Below, piece by piece: positions 10,901 to 22,500 of a DNA stretch of 33,580 nt. Positions within the stretch are counted from its first letter, which is position 1, and each line of letters begins with the position of its first letter. Position numbers and translations under genes: made by a program. A model generated the notes under the pieces. It searched no databases and was not told where the DNA came from. It worked only from the letters and a program-made list of their open reading frames with translations. The stretch is from Chloromonas sp. AAM2 (Eukaryota > Chlorophyta > Chlorophyceae > Chlamydomonadales > Chlamydomonadaceae): NCBI GenBank assembly GCA_004335635.1, contig QAXH01001162.1, forward strand, positions 2,050 through 35,629. Direction: 5' to 3'.

Positions 10901-12376
10901 CAACCGATGTATACCATTCATGATGCCAATCCTGGAGCAAGGAGATTGCGTTTGCGCCTACCAGCCTGATCTGAACATGGACCAGGGCGTTGATTTGTCG
11001 CATGTGACCCAACTAACCCTAGCCCTGATCCCAACCCAACCCTAACGTTCGCCTGCCTGTCCCATGTCTCACCTGCGCCATCACCTTGGCCTCCACCTCG
11101 GCCAGCCTCTCATCCTCTTGCTGCGAGCACGTGCATGACATGAGAAGGTTGAACTCTGGCATAGTGCGTGCTGCTGCTAACTTGCATGCAAGGGTGTGTC
11201 ATGGCTGAAAACTCTAATCAGAACCTCACCTACAATATTGATGTTCTGAAACACCATGCAAGGCAATGGCTAATCCATGCCCCGCAACGTCTGATCGTCA
11301 GCCTCTGATCACAGCAACGGCCCAGTCTCATTGTTTGCCCCTCCTTGCCCGCTCCACCTCATGCATGCGTCAGCCAGCTCAACCGTGCAAGCCAGGTGGG
11401 GCTGCCAAGGCCATGATGTCTTACAGCGACAAAGCGGGAACAAGAAGGGGTCTCAAGCCCTCTTTAGCACGCTTTTGCGCAAAGCCATCACAATCCGAGA
11501 TGAAATTCTGACAGTCATGACAACTCACTTGTCTAATGTAGGCCATGCGCTGATTCATGGCCTCAGTGGCCTCCTCCTGGGTGAGAAACCCGTCAAAGCC
11601 TGGGCCCAGCGTGCCTTGGAAGCGGTTGGTGTTGGACTCCAGCCTGTCAGCCCATGTAGTCCTGCAGAAATTAACGAGCAGGTGGATTTCCCTGGCACAG
11701 AGAATGAGAGCATGCATAGTACGTGGCACGTCAGCTGCTTCAACGCTCCAAAGTCATGATCTGTCAACACAAAGCTAGTACCCACAAGGGCATAGGAGGA
11801 TGTGGGCTAGCTTACGCGTACAACAGTAGCCAACTCCTGGCAACCCTGATAGCAACCCTAGGCGCAGCAACCCTAGGTGCATCGATTGAGCTGCAACCCT
11901 CCCCTCAGTTTTGACTGCAGCCCAGCCCTTCCTGGGCGATGGATGCTGCAGGACACGTGTGAAGGTCTGAGGGGCTAGACATGTGGATGGGCTCCCCACT
12001 TCCAAACTCACAACGACTGGGGGAACGCTCGGTTTCTCTGGGCGTCGCTGAGAAGCGGCACGGCCACCGTGCTCTTACGCCTGTTTGCGACAACCTGCCG
12101 GTTCCATAGCGCGTCAAATCCTCGGTTCAGCCTGGAGTTGCGGGAGCGTAGTTTGAAATGGCCGGGTATCACCATGGAAGCCCTGCTCCGACCGGGAGTT
12201 GGAGCGTCGCCAGCGCCCCGTGTAGGAACCTGCCCAGTCCCAAATTCCCCTTCCGCGACAGATGCAAGCTGTGATGCAACAACTTCGCTTGTATGTGCCT
12301 GCACGGCCTCCTGTGCTCCAAACACAAAGCGCGCATGTCGGTGCGCCTTTGTGTCCAATGAGGCAGGGTCGGACAT
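7936..12376 (-). CDS. Large unrecognised protein, helical N-terminus and 819-residue disordered tail (5 exons)
   Basis: No family recognised. Exons: 12376-12012, 11661-11529, 11120-11073, 10656-10579, 10395-7936. Every junction keeps phase, giving 1027 aa. Residues 1-121 are basic (HFKLRSRNSRLNRGFDALWN). Residues 122-208 are charged and probably helical: WADRLESNTNRFQG, a DGFLTQEEATEAMNQRM segment, QEDERLAEVEAKVMAQ, then SSVMRRVEHVANDFYVYQPE. The last exon starts EEDLGPLANPLRKLQPW, then K/R/P-rich sequence. It has a poly-Gln/Glu tract near residues 490-510 and long Ser/Pro/His-rich sequence, ending FWHDYSIFTDARAK with TAG at 7936. The ATG at 12376 is the first in frame. The helical segments suggest a scaffold or cytoskeletal/ciliary protein, but that is only a guess from composition. 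It lies head-to-head with the gene starting at 12783. Confidence 0.72.
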
Positions 12377-12782
12377 GTTGATCGTTGCTGGCCTGACCAG
12401 CCAGGAACCCAGCTACTTGATGCATATCATCACTGCACCGGTGAGATGAGAAAGGTCGCTAGGCGTCCATGCAAAAAACGGTCTGTTGCTGATTGGGCGA
12501 TTAGCTAGTCTCGACTAGGGCAGCAAATCGCAGCTCCTGGCATCCTGCATGTCTTGACCCGTCCTCAAAAAATCGTAATTCTGCCCCGTTTCTTTTGCAA
12601 CGTTATCGCTGCCAGCTTTCGGAAAATGCTCAAGCGGCTACTCCAACCGATAAGCTGAATGTAGCATCAAACTTGGGCTCTGATGAATTCCCGTATTGAC
12701 GGGTTCGAGGCCCGTACCCGAGTACGGCCAAAGTCCTAGTTCCGGGCTGACGCTCCTTGTCGACAGTCAATCAGCTTGCACC
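12377..12782. promoter_or_regulatory. Shared 406-bp region between two divergent genes
   Basis: The two large genes are transcribed away from this gap, so it must hold both promoters and 5' UTRs. It contains a small perfect stem (CCGTAC 12712-12717, GTACGG 12722-12727, 4-nt loop). I see no clear TATA box. The GGTTCGAGGCC at 12702 resembles a tRNA B box but no cloverleaf forms around it. Confidence 0.45.
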
Positions 12783-15700
12783 ATGTTCTCCGGAATTTGT
12801 GAGCCGGACGACACGCTTTTGGAGATGCAAGACGCGCATTTCAACACGGAACGAGCGCAAAGGAAGAATGGCACCGTCTCAGACCGGCGGGGTGCAACTC
12901 TTGATGCAGGCATGCATGCTGACTCCTTTGAAGCGCACGCGCAGCTGCAGCTCGAGGTACGGGGTCTCGTGCCGACGGGGGCATGATTTGACCAGCAGGC
13001 CTGCTGTTGCATGAAGGACAAGTCAAAGAAATGGATGGCCATAGGCATAAACGGTAGCCATCCGTCCATTGCACATCTCGTGCGCTTCACCACTTGTCCC
13101 TTGCGGGCTTACTACGGGCACAGGCATCTGTGTGCAGATGTGTTCATACCATGCTGCCACAGGCTGTCTGCGTAAACATGACATGTTGCATTTCAATGTC
13201 TGTCTTGCGTGCACAGTATGCTGAGCAGCGCCATCAAGAGGCACACATGCTCTACTCAGCCAAGCTCTATGCGGTAGGTTGCCTCATATCATACCACACA
13301 CGAACTCATGGGGCCAAGGATCACGGGCGTTGTGCACGTGAATCAAGGGGCAGACAAACCTGATCACCATGTCTTAATAAGCCACAAAGCCAGAGCCTGC
13401 TTGTGGGAGCTCACATACAACTGGCCACTTGATCCATATACGGGCAGGCATACGTTGGGCAAGTATCAGATTTGCAATTGCAAAGCCTTAGTTTGCAAGG
13501 GGCGCAAGATAAAAGGCCAGCCACAGTTTGCGCCCTTGCACTCACGATCCAGTATCCATCCGTGTGGATACCCCGGTGTCAAGCTGCTTGACGGCATGCC
13601 TCGGCCGGGACAAACCACATTCAGCCGGAAGCGCAGCACTGGTTATAAACAAATGTTGGAACGAAATTGAAATAAAAATCTGAATTGAATTGAATCTGAA
13701 TTGATAGATTTACCAGCCACAGCCGACACCCTGTCTGATAGGCATGCCTCGGTCAGTACTCAGCCGCACAGCGCAGGGGTTGCATACTGCAGCTGACCAA
13801 CACAGCCAGCACCATGCCAGTCAACGCAGCCGACCTTGCCATGCACCACAGGACACGTGCCGGCGGAAGGTGGAAGTCAAGAAGATGTTCCAAAAGATTG
13901 TGCGAGAGGACGCTAACTTTGTGCAGGTGAGAGACACACTAACTTTGTGCAATGTGATGCCGTTTTACATCATGGCAGAATTACACCATTCCAGGCGCAG
14001 TCCCAAAAAACCGCGAGACGATGTTGATGAGGGCTGTTTCCTTGCATCCTGCAACCTGCTTATTCAACACCACGTGCTCAGATCACCTCCAAATAAAGCA
14101 TCATTTCATTTTTGGATTGTATTGTTATTACATGTCATATGGTCACACCTGCTGGTTCACACCTGCTGTGCAGAATCCAAGGGCACCACCCATGCCAACT
14201 GAAGCTGAGGGCGAGACTGCACCCACCCCACCAACTGACCAACCGACACCTGAGTCATCTACTCCACCACCAGAACCCGAGCCCAAGCCACCGCCAAGAC
14301 TCCGTGGTGAGCCTCGCTCTGACTGTGGTGATGGATGGCGGACAGCTTGTACGACAATCGTTGTGCACTTGACCAGAACTTAACTTTGCTACTAACCTTC
14401 AGCGACGTTTGACCATAGCTCCATGGGGTACATTCACAGCTTCACCATCAGCTCTTGCACGTTTCCGAGCCTGGCTGAGATGTGCTGGTCCTTGCTTTTG
14501 TTTGCCCTGCAGCGCATATCAAAGCAGCAGGGCCCAAGCAGGCGCTGGGCTTCGGCAGCAAATCGCTCCGTACGGTTTCAACGGTACCAGTTAAGCCCAA
14601 GGTACGTTGTTGGTTGGCTTCTGCATACCTGGGCCCTTGCCTTGACAAGTCGCCATGTAATCAAGAGGGAAGCCTTGCAGCCTCTTGGTGACACGACACA
14701 AGCATTACAGATAGGTACTGAGATCAGGTCAGAGACCGGTCAGAGATCAAGATACTGAAGGTCACAGATGTCACTGAGAGAAACGGCTAACAGAATGTGA
14801 ACAGCACAGCGATGCAAATAGGCAGCAACGGTACCAATCCCGTTGCATGGACGTCTAGGATGCATTGACGATCACAACACACGCATCTGATGCTCATGGC
14901 GCGGTTCCAAAAGCGACCCTTATCCCTCGCACCGAGCCCATGTGCTAACCGTGCGTCACTGCCAAGACGAACCACAGTTTGACATGTTGCAAAACCTGGT
15001 TCCGGGTTACTGCTTTGATTATGCAGCTTATCCAGCTGATCCAGAGTTGATCCCCAAGCCTGAGCCTAGGTCCATGTCCTGTCTCAGCCTTCTTGGCAGA
15101 CAGTCCCATGCCCCAGACGGGTCAGTATTTATCCAGCAACTTCTAATGTCCTGCATAGTGTACGAAAGTTAGCCCACTACACCGTCGATTACTCATTCTG
15201 GTTGGTTGGTTGATGCAGGTTGCTCGGAGAGGTGCGCCAAATCCAGTAGTCGGTGATGGCAGCGCCCAGGAAAGGTCCAGCACTCCTGTACTAGAGGAGA
15301 ATACAGAAACATCAGCAGAGCTGATTGGAGATGAATTGCCTGTTGAAGGTGGGCAGCTGGATGGAGACCAGCCAGAGCAGGTGGAGGAGGGAGGGCAGCC
15401 GCAGCAGCCGGAGCAGCCAGAGCAGCTGGCAGAGGTCTTACTGCAGCAGCCATTGCTGCTTTTGCCAACTCAGCAGCAGGAGGAACAGTGGCAGCAGGGC
15501 CGGGAAGAAGACGAAGAGCAGCGGCAAAATCAAGGCGGGCAGCAGCAGCAGCAGCAGTGGCAGGAGCAAAACCAAGAACAGCAGAGCCAACTTGAGCAGC
15601 GCCAGCAGCAGCAGTTTACGACTTCTGTATCAACTTTACGGCATGCTTTGCTGCAGCAAGGGCCGCCGGGGTTCAGGCCGTGCCTTGCTGAAAACGCAAG

Positions 15701-17492
15701 CAGTCAGCCGGCCCTATCCTTATCACTGCGATCTAGCAGTGCGTCTGGTGCCGAAGCGGCTCCTCGTAGCTCGCCACTGCGTCGACCTGCCCCCGTGCTA
15801 CAGCCATTGTATCAAGTCCCTACTGGGGCCGACCAAGGCAAACTGGCAGCATCCCAACACCTGCTCAGTCGCCTGCGCGGCGGTCACACCACGCCCCAGC
15901 CGACGTTGTGTGAGCCGTCGTTCAACATCCAGCCTATTAATGAAGCGCCTGTCTCACTAACGACCAGTGTTCCGAAGGGACCCGTGAGCACAGGTGACAT
16001 AGTAAGCGCTGCGTCAAGTGATTTGGGTTCGCTGCAGCCCGGTCCACCTCCAAGGTCCGTTGGCGGCTACGGATCCGCATGGCATTTGCACAGAGATGCG
16101 AGTCCGCATGGAAGCCAGTATGGGAGCAGCGATGGTCGTCCACAGGCAAGTCCACTGAGAGGAAGCTTGCTTAACCGTCAGAAACCCCATTCAAAGCACT
16201 CCCGGTCTGCGGACTACCCGCCAGGAGGTTCACATGGCGCACGTGACAGCGATGTCGATGAAAACGAACGCAATTCAGTGGCATCTTGTGATAGCACATC
16301 TTCTGCGTGCATTGGCCCAGCGGCACTCTCGCAGAACGGCCTGCCACGGTGCGGCTCACTACCAAGGTTGGGTCGTGCGAATGCTGTTGACGTCAACCGC
16401 CGTTCCGTCTCGCACCTTCGTGATGCTAATGAGCTTCATTCGGATAGTGGCAGTGGCAGGCTGAGCGGCACACTTGCTCGTGTCGCCGCATTAGGTGCCG
16501 CGCGTGGCTCCATCAGTGCATTGCATTCACCACGCACTTCTCAAGCCGGAAACGAAGCCATGGCAATCACAGACGAGCTGCGAGTGGATGGAACAAGCTC
16601 ACAATGTTTAATCTCTGGGCGCCTTGCAGCAGCCGGAGCCTCCCCTGCTCGCAGTGAAAACAGTTTTGCGAGCGGCATGCTGACACCGTCTGGGCGCTTG
16701 GTGCCCATGCTGCCACCTCTGGTTAACAGTCCATTGTCCGGCACTGCTATCATGCCGTTCAGCAACTCTGATGTTCAGCACTTGCGGGTGTGGCAGAGCA
16801 CGGCCCCGCGTTCGCAATCGGGTAGCGGGAGTTGGCTGGACAGCGAGGCGCCGCCCGAAGCGGCAGTCAGAGACGGCTCGGCCACTTCTATCTTGCTTCC
16901 CAGCCCGGAAGCGGCAAGCGGGCAGAGTTTCATGGCATCTGGGCTAGCAGCGGCGGCGGGGATGGGGTCAGATGGGGACAGCCCGGTGCCTGGAACAGGC
17001 GATCCGACTAGCACGGGCCGGTCCGACAAGCATGGAGCGGAATGGAAGCCCCCGTCGCCGCAAGGCAACGCCACTCGTCCGATGCCGCACAAGCATAATG
17101 CCAACAGCGGGTACCACAGCTCCATGACGGTGCAGTATTGCGCTATCGCAAATTGTCCAACAACAGGCGATAGCGTAGCGCAAGAACTGACGAATGCAAG
17201 GGCATTGGAACGATGCAGTAGCCTCAGCAGCAACAACAGCAGCAATGGCGCGGCTCCTGCGACTATGTGTCTGCGGCTTGCGGGAGCTGACCCCACTTCA
17301 ATCGCCCCGCCGATTTTTGCCAGCATGCGCCAGCGGGGCTTGCGATCGCACGTGGTTCCACGTGCCAACAAGCTTGCGCCGTCTGCTGCGGGCTCGCTCG
17401 GCGGTTTGGAAGCAAGTGGGCTGAGCTGGTCTTTCCAGAACAACAGTGGTGCTATTCTTAAGAAGTCTGAGGGCGGAAGCAACGGGAAATGA
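12783..17492 (+). CDS. Large unrecognised protein, helical N-terminus and 757-residue disordered tail (7 exons)
   Basis: No family recognised. Exons: 12783-12956, 13217-13273, 13852-13926, 14174-14306, 14513-14601, 14978-15124, 15219-17492, about 982 aa. Residues 1-102 look helical and charged: DDTLLEMQDAHFNTERAQRK, YAEQRHQEAHMLYSAKLYA, RRKVEVKKMFQKIVRED. A Pro/Glu linker follows (TPPTDQPTPE, PPPEPEPKPPPRLR), then KQALGFGSKSLRTVS and the aromatic GYCFDYAAYPADPELIPKPE. The last exon is Glu/Gln-rich near residues 275-360 and then Ser/Gly/Pro-rich to GGSNGK. Five junctions agree in phase with good sites. The donor of exon 6 (TCA|GTATTT) is weak and was picked for phase; the stronger GG|GTCAGT four bases upstream would shift frame. 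The start CACCATGTT is in good context. Confidence 0.68.
13274..13851 (+). other. Intron with a retroposon-like AT-rich tail
   Basis: This 578-nt intron lies between exons 2 and 3 of the 982-aa gene. An open frame at 13308-13670 ends just before an AT-rich run (about 13664-13706) holding TCTGAATTGA twice, separated by ATTGAA. GGCATGCCTCGG occurs on each side, near 13594 and at 13741. The layout resembles the 3' tail of a retroposed element, but no reverse transcriptase or other element protein is recognisable. Confidence 0.3.
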
Positions 17493-19541
17493 AGACGCGG
17501 CATGACAGCAAGATCTATGAAGCGCTTGCGAAAGGGCCATGCGAAGATGAAGATAACAGATGGCTTCCAAGGCTGTTCAGGCAACGCGCAGGCTTTTCCA
17601 AAGCTTGCCTACTTGGTTGAAAACTTGTGCTTCGTTTCACAAGTACTTTTTTTATTGATGCATGAAGCAGCCAACCCTCGCATGCCATTCGTCACAATAT
17701 GCATGGTTGTCATGGTGAACGTATCAATATGCATGGGGGGATGGCCTTGGTTGTGATGCAGTTAGAACCCAAACAAGTCATTTGATGTGGAAATGCAGCA
17801 AGCTTGGCACATCCTTTCCTGTGGCTGACCAGGCGTCGTTTTGACATGTGTACATCGCAATGGTCGCCAATCATACTCAATGGTCACGTGCTGCACTTTC
17901 CAATGGACCACGCTGCAAAGGACACTTTCAGTGAAAGCCAGGCGCTTTTGAACAGTATTAGAGACTGTTTTGACTGCTGCGCCGCTACCCTGCTGGCACT
18001 GCTGCTGGCAAAGGTTTTTGTTGAATGCAAAACAAGCAGCAAGTTTGGATTTCTGGGACTCAAGTTCTTTGGGGGTTATTGGACTGCGAGTTTCACCTCT
18101 TTTGCGTTTTGTTCGGACCCATCATTCCTTGGTGGGTATATGGATGCAAAATTGCACAGCAGCACAAGGGAACATGTCGTCGGACGATTTCAAACTTAAC
18201 ATGCATCTATTCAGGAAGCCTCCTCACGTGCTTTCGAACGTCTTCATACATGCATAACTGTATACACCTAGAAAGCCGTTGCAGTGCGCAGCTTCATCTC
18301 CTTGGGAAGCTTTGAAATGCAGCGAACAATGCTCTTGTTTTGCAAGCAGTGCAGATGAGGCACCACAAGGTGCTAATTACCCTCAGCAGGGCTGCTGGCC
18401 CAACGTATGGTTGCCACGACAATCATCACCACAACACCCATGTGTGCGAGTTTGATTGTTCTATATATCACCTCCTGGTCTGCCCTGGGGCGACCTGACT
18501 TGTAACTTGTGCCACTTCACACAAAGTGATGTTCCTGTTTGTTTGTCCTGTTCGTTGTTTGTTGAACCACCAGGTGCCCTGCTGTGTAACACAATCACTG
18601 GTCAAAGGTCGCCGTCTGAGGGCTGTTTATCATCTGATCGCTTGACGATTATCCATGTCGCACACACCGTGGAAGTGCCCACAGCCTAAGGGAGAGATCG
18701 CCTAACATGCCAGCTGTGGGCTAGCCTGATGCAACATAGCGCCCAGTTGCTTATACATAGCCTTGGAGGCCTCATTCAAGGGTTATAGGCACAGGCATGG
18801 CTGCCCATCCCCTACAACCATTCTCAGCAGCCCCCAACATCAAATCAAATCGCACGACACAGCGGGCTATGAGTCAGCCCTTGTTTAAGGTCATCCAATG
18901 CGCACCTTGTGATAAGAAGGCTGCAAAAGGGCCAAAAGCTGGGTCCACCTAGAGTGTGAAAAAAGAAGTTTGCCAGTTCTGGACAATTTGTATTTGCCAC
19001 AGACAACTGACAGCCTCATCACGGAACCAGCATTGTCCCAGCACTGGCAAACCCCTGTTCCTGCTGTGTGGTGTATCCTAAGAAGGCTGGAGAAGCACAC
19101 ACTGCGTGTCATGCTGTTGAGGTACTTGACCCACTGCTGTAAGCTCGGGAGCTGCCAAAACGTCTCCCACGGCCAAGTGCTGCTCTGAATGCGGTCGACC
19201 ATCACTCTCCCTCTGACGGCAGCAAACCAAGAGACAGCGCTGGGCTTCAAGCCATGGGCCAAAACGCGGCAAGTCAACAGCATGCCGACCGCTGGAGGCT
19301 TGCCAAGGCAATCCAGCAGCTGTTGCTGTCTCTGCATGCTGCCCATTCAAGTTCATCGGCAGCTGTGTTCCCTTTGTCCAAGCATCAGTACATCCATGCC
19401 GACACAGGCCACAGGTCACATTGGTAGTGAGTCTCTCCTGCTGAATTCAGCAGCAGGAGCGCATGAGTGTGTCACAGCACCCCTACCCTAACTCTTGACT
19501 CGTAACGAGCGGCACGTGAGTCTTTGCAAATCGCGGTCAAC
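17493..19541. other. Intergenic region, about 2 kb, no supported gene
   Basis: It contains the 3' UTR of the upstream gene and the promoter of the MATH gene. CAATATGCATGG occurs twice near 17695 and 17725. The minus-strand open frame 18891-19346 (151 codons) looks like chance sequence: very Trp/Cys/His-rich, with no motif. A TGTAA stands at 18501, which is far for a poly(A) signal of the upstream gene. Confidence 0.6.
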
Positions 19542-22500
19542 ATGCAGCAGTCGGCGAGTGCACAGATTATGACGCGCGTGTTGGCCGACTTTGAATCCAT
19601 GGTTCGCCTGGGTAAGTAGCGAACAGGGGGCCAAGAATGGTAACAGCTCGGCCTGGGGCCTCATCTAGAAGTCAAGTCCGAGAGGCTCTGCATGCTGGCA
19701 CAACCACAAAAGATAAGGGACCACCAGTGGCAGATGGAGTGCTTTCTGTCACGCCGGACTCGGCAGACATGGCAGAATGGCGCAAGTCAGCCCTGGACAT
19801 GGAGTGCAGCCCTTCGTTTCTAGACGACGAGGATGACGGTGGGCATTGCTTGCATGGGCAGCTTTTACATCTTGTTCTTGTCTTTGGGTGCTGCAATGGC
19901 TGCCATTGCCTCCTTCAGGTCCCACAAAGCCCCATGAGCTGTATGGCAAGTTTACTTGGAAGATTGAAAATTTTTCAGAGATCAGCAAGAGGGAACTGAG
20001 GAGCAACGTATTTGAGGTTGGTCACTACAAATGGTGAGGTCATGTGTTGTGCAACGACTGAACACCTTTGAGCACAAGAAGATCGTCTTCAGCCGGTCGG
20101 TGACTGCGGTTCAAATGCAGGTACATCCTAGTCTACCCGCAAGGATGCGATGTGTGCAACCACCTTTCACTGTTCCTATGCGTCGCTGACTACGATAAGT
20201 TGCTGCCAGGTGGGCTCGAGTGCATGCAAGCGCGACTTTGCCTCGTCATGTCCTCGGCCACCAATGGCCATTTCTTGTCATTCGCTGCAGGATGGAGCCA
20301 CTTTGCGCAGTTCACCATCGCAGTCACGAACAAAGACCCAAAGAAGTCAAAATACTCTGGTAAGGCTCGCAGCAGCAGAATTGAGTGTTTTCTCCAAGGC
20401 TTGCAGAGTCTGATGCGACGTGCTCATTGGCGTCTTTGCAGACACACTGCACCGGTTCTGCAAGAAGGAACACGGTGAGTGATGTCCCATGGTACTCTAT
20501 GTGTGCATGCATTGGCTCCTTTTGCCCGCTGTCACCTTCGCCAGATGCTGGCTTGCCATCACCCTCTGACTCTGTGCAATGGCGTTTTGGCTTTGTGCAG
20601 ACTGGGGATGGAAAAAGTTTATGGAGCTCTCCAAGGTTTTGGATGGCTTCACGGTGGCAGACACCTTGGTGATCAAGGCCCAGGTTCAGGTCATCCTGTA
20701 AGTGCAGCTGCTTCCAGTCCAGATACGCAGCCAAACTGGGTCAAGCAGGGTCAGCACGCATGTCAGCGCGCACAGCTGGCGTGAGTAGCGGAGGCAGCGG
20801 CGGGCTCCGTGGCGCAGCGCGCAACGCTGTCCTTGACCCCGTTCGTGCACTCGCAGTGACAAGCCAGGGAAGCCCTTCCGCTGCTTGAATCCAGGCTACC
20901 GGAGGGAGCTGGTACGAGTATACCTCTCCAACGTAGAGGGAGTATGCCGCCGCTTCTGTGATGACAAGAAGGCACGCCTGGCATGGGTCAGGGACGATCC
21001 CCACAAGTTTAGCGAGTTTTGGCGCTCCTTATCGACAGAACAGCAACGCAAGCTTGTGACTGAAAAGGCAGACACAATACTTAAGGTGGGCTGGACACAC
21101 GCCCATGCACACACCTTGAGGCCATGTTGCATGCACAGCATGCCTGCCGTGGATGCATACGTGCATGCATGTTCTGACAGGCCTTGCACAGCATGAGCCC
21201 TGCCTGCCTGCTTGCGTGATGGTGCTATTCCCATGTGTCATGTTGCAGGGTGTGGTTAAGCAGTTTTTCAACGAGAAAGAGGTCACCTCCACTCTCGTCA
21301 TGGATGCGCTCTACAACGGTTGCAAGCAGCTAGCTGATCACAGCCGCATGTTCCTGGAGGTGAGCCTGACAAATGCATCCTGATGTATTATATAACCTGA
21401 GAACCAGGCTGGGGTGTGGGCCTTTGCTAATAGCCGGAGGTCAGGCGCTTTCAGCACCCGGTTACAGCCTGTCCCAGCAGGCTACAGCGTTCCATGGGTA
21501 CAGGGTACAGGGTTTAGCACCAGGTCACAGCATGCAGCGCTGAGCAGCAAGCGTGACAGCAGGCACAGGCACAGCGGCGCAGTGTGCTGCAGTGGCAGGA
21601 CAGGGTGTGTTGGCAAGGACTGCAGACCGGTGGTAGCAGCATGCAATTCTTCATGCCACAACAGCCCATGCCAACACAGCCATGTGGGCTAGTTAGTGCA
21701 AGTAGCATGTGGCAGCATGGAGAATCAGCGAAAAGCACCAGGCCACAACGACAGGCCATGCTCCATGCCAGCACAGGCCAAGCTCCATGCCAAAACAGCG
21801 CATGCTACATGCCAGCACGACCCATGCTCCAGGCCAGCACGGCCCATGCCCCAGGCCAGCACGGCCCATGTACAGCCCATGCTTCACGCCAGCACAGCCC
21901 ATGCTTAACGCCAGCACAGCCCATGCTCAATGCCAGCATAGGCCATGCCCCATGCCACCCCAGCCCATGCTTCACGCCAGCACACCCCATGCCACATGCC
22001 AGCAGGTGAAGCATTCAGGGCGACTAACCTCCAAACACTTCAGTCAGTACAGACTAGTTACTGTACACCCATCGCATGCACCAAGGAACATGCACACGCG
22101 TGTCAGGGTGCATGCACATACACATGCATGCAAGGGTCTGCCAGCAAGGGCCATGCACAGACTGAGATCCCATACACCACGGCCCTGGTGCATGTGGATT
22201 ACATACAACTGTGCTACAATGATGCATGCACATGCATGCAAGACCAGTAGTACTGCTCCTTCGGCTCCATGCGCTAGGGAAGCATCAAAGCCTGGCTGAC
22301 AGCTGCCCTGTTTCATGATTGCCATTACAGCTCGGGTTATGGGCTTGCATATAGGATGTGTATTGGGTGTGTACAGGCTGGGTGGGCTTGCGTATAGGAT
22401 GTGCCATAGCTAGCCATTCACATTTTGTTACATCATGGAAGCTGTCACAGGACAGGGAACGGGATGGGCTCCGCTTTCAGCTGAAGAAGGAAACAAAAGG

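Noticed and set aside
12690..12730. tRNA-like B box (GGTTCGAGGCC)
   Set aside because: There is no A box at the right distance, no acceptor stem and no cloverleaf. The neighbouring small stem explains the local symmetry.
14409..14594. Alternative plus-strand frames around exon 5 of the 982-aa gene
   Set aside because: Only the frame containing KQALGFGSKSLRTVS keeps phase with the preceding and following exons; the others meet stops after splicing.
16775..17584. Minus-strand open frame of 269 codons
   Set aside because: It is antisense to the giant last exon of the 982-aa gene. Its composition is the mirror of that Ser/Gly-rich coding sequence, with no motif of its own.
18891..19346. Minus-strand open frame of 151 codons in the 2-kb intergenic gap
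   Set aside because: It is not a shadow of a known exon, but its composition is random (Trp, Cys and His rich) and it has no recognisable domain, good start context or flanking gene signals.
21709..22299. Plus-strand open frame of 196 codons with a repeating peptide
   Set aside because: It is produced by the 22-nt intronic satellite, whose unit length is not a multiple of three; all three frames stay open for the same reason.
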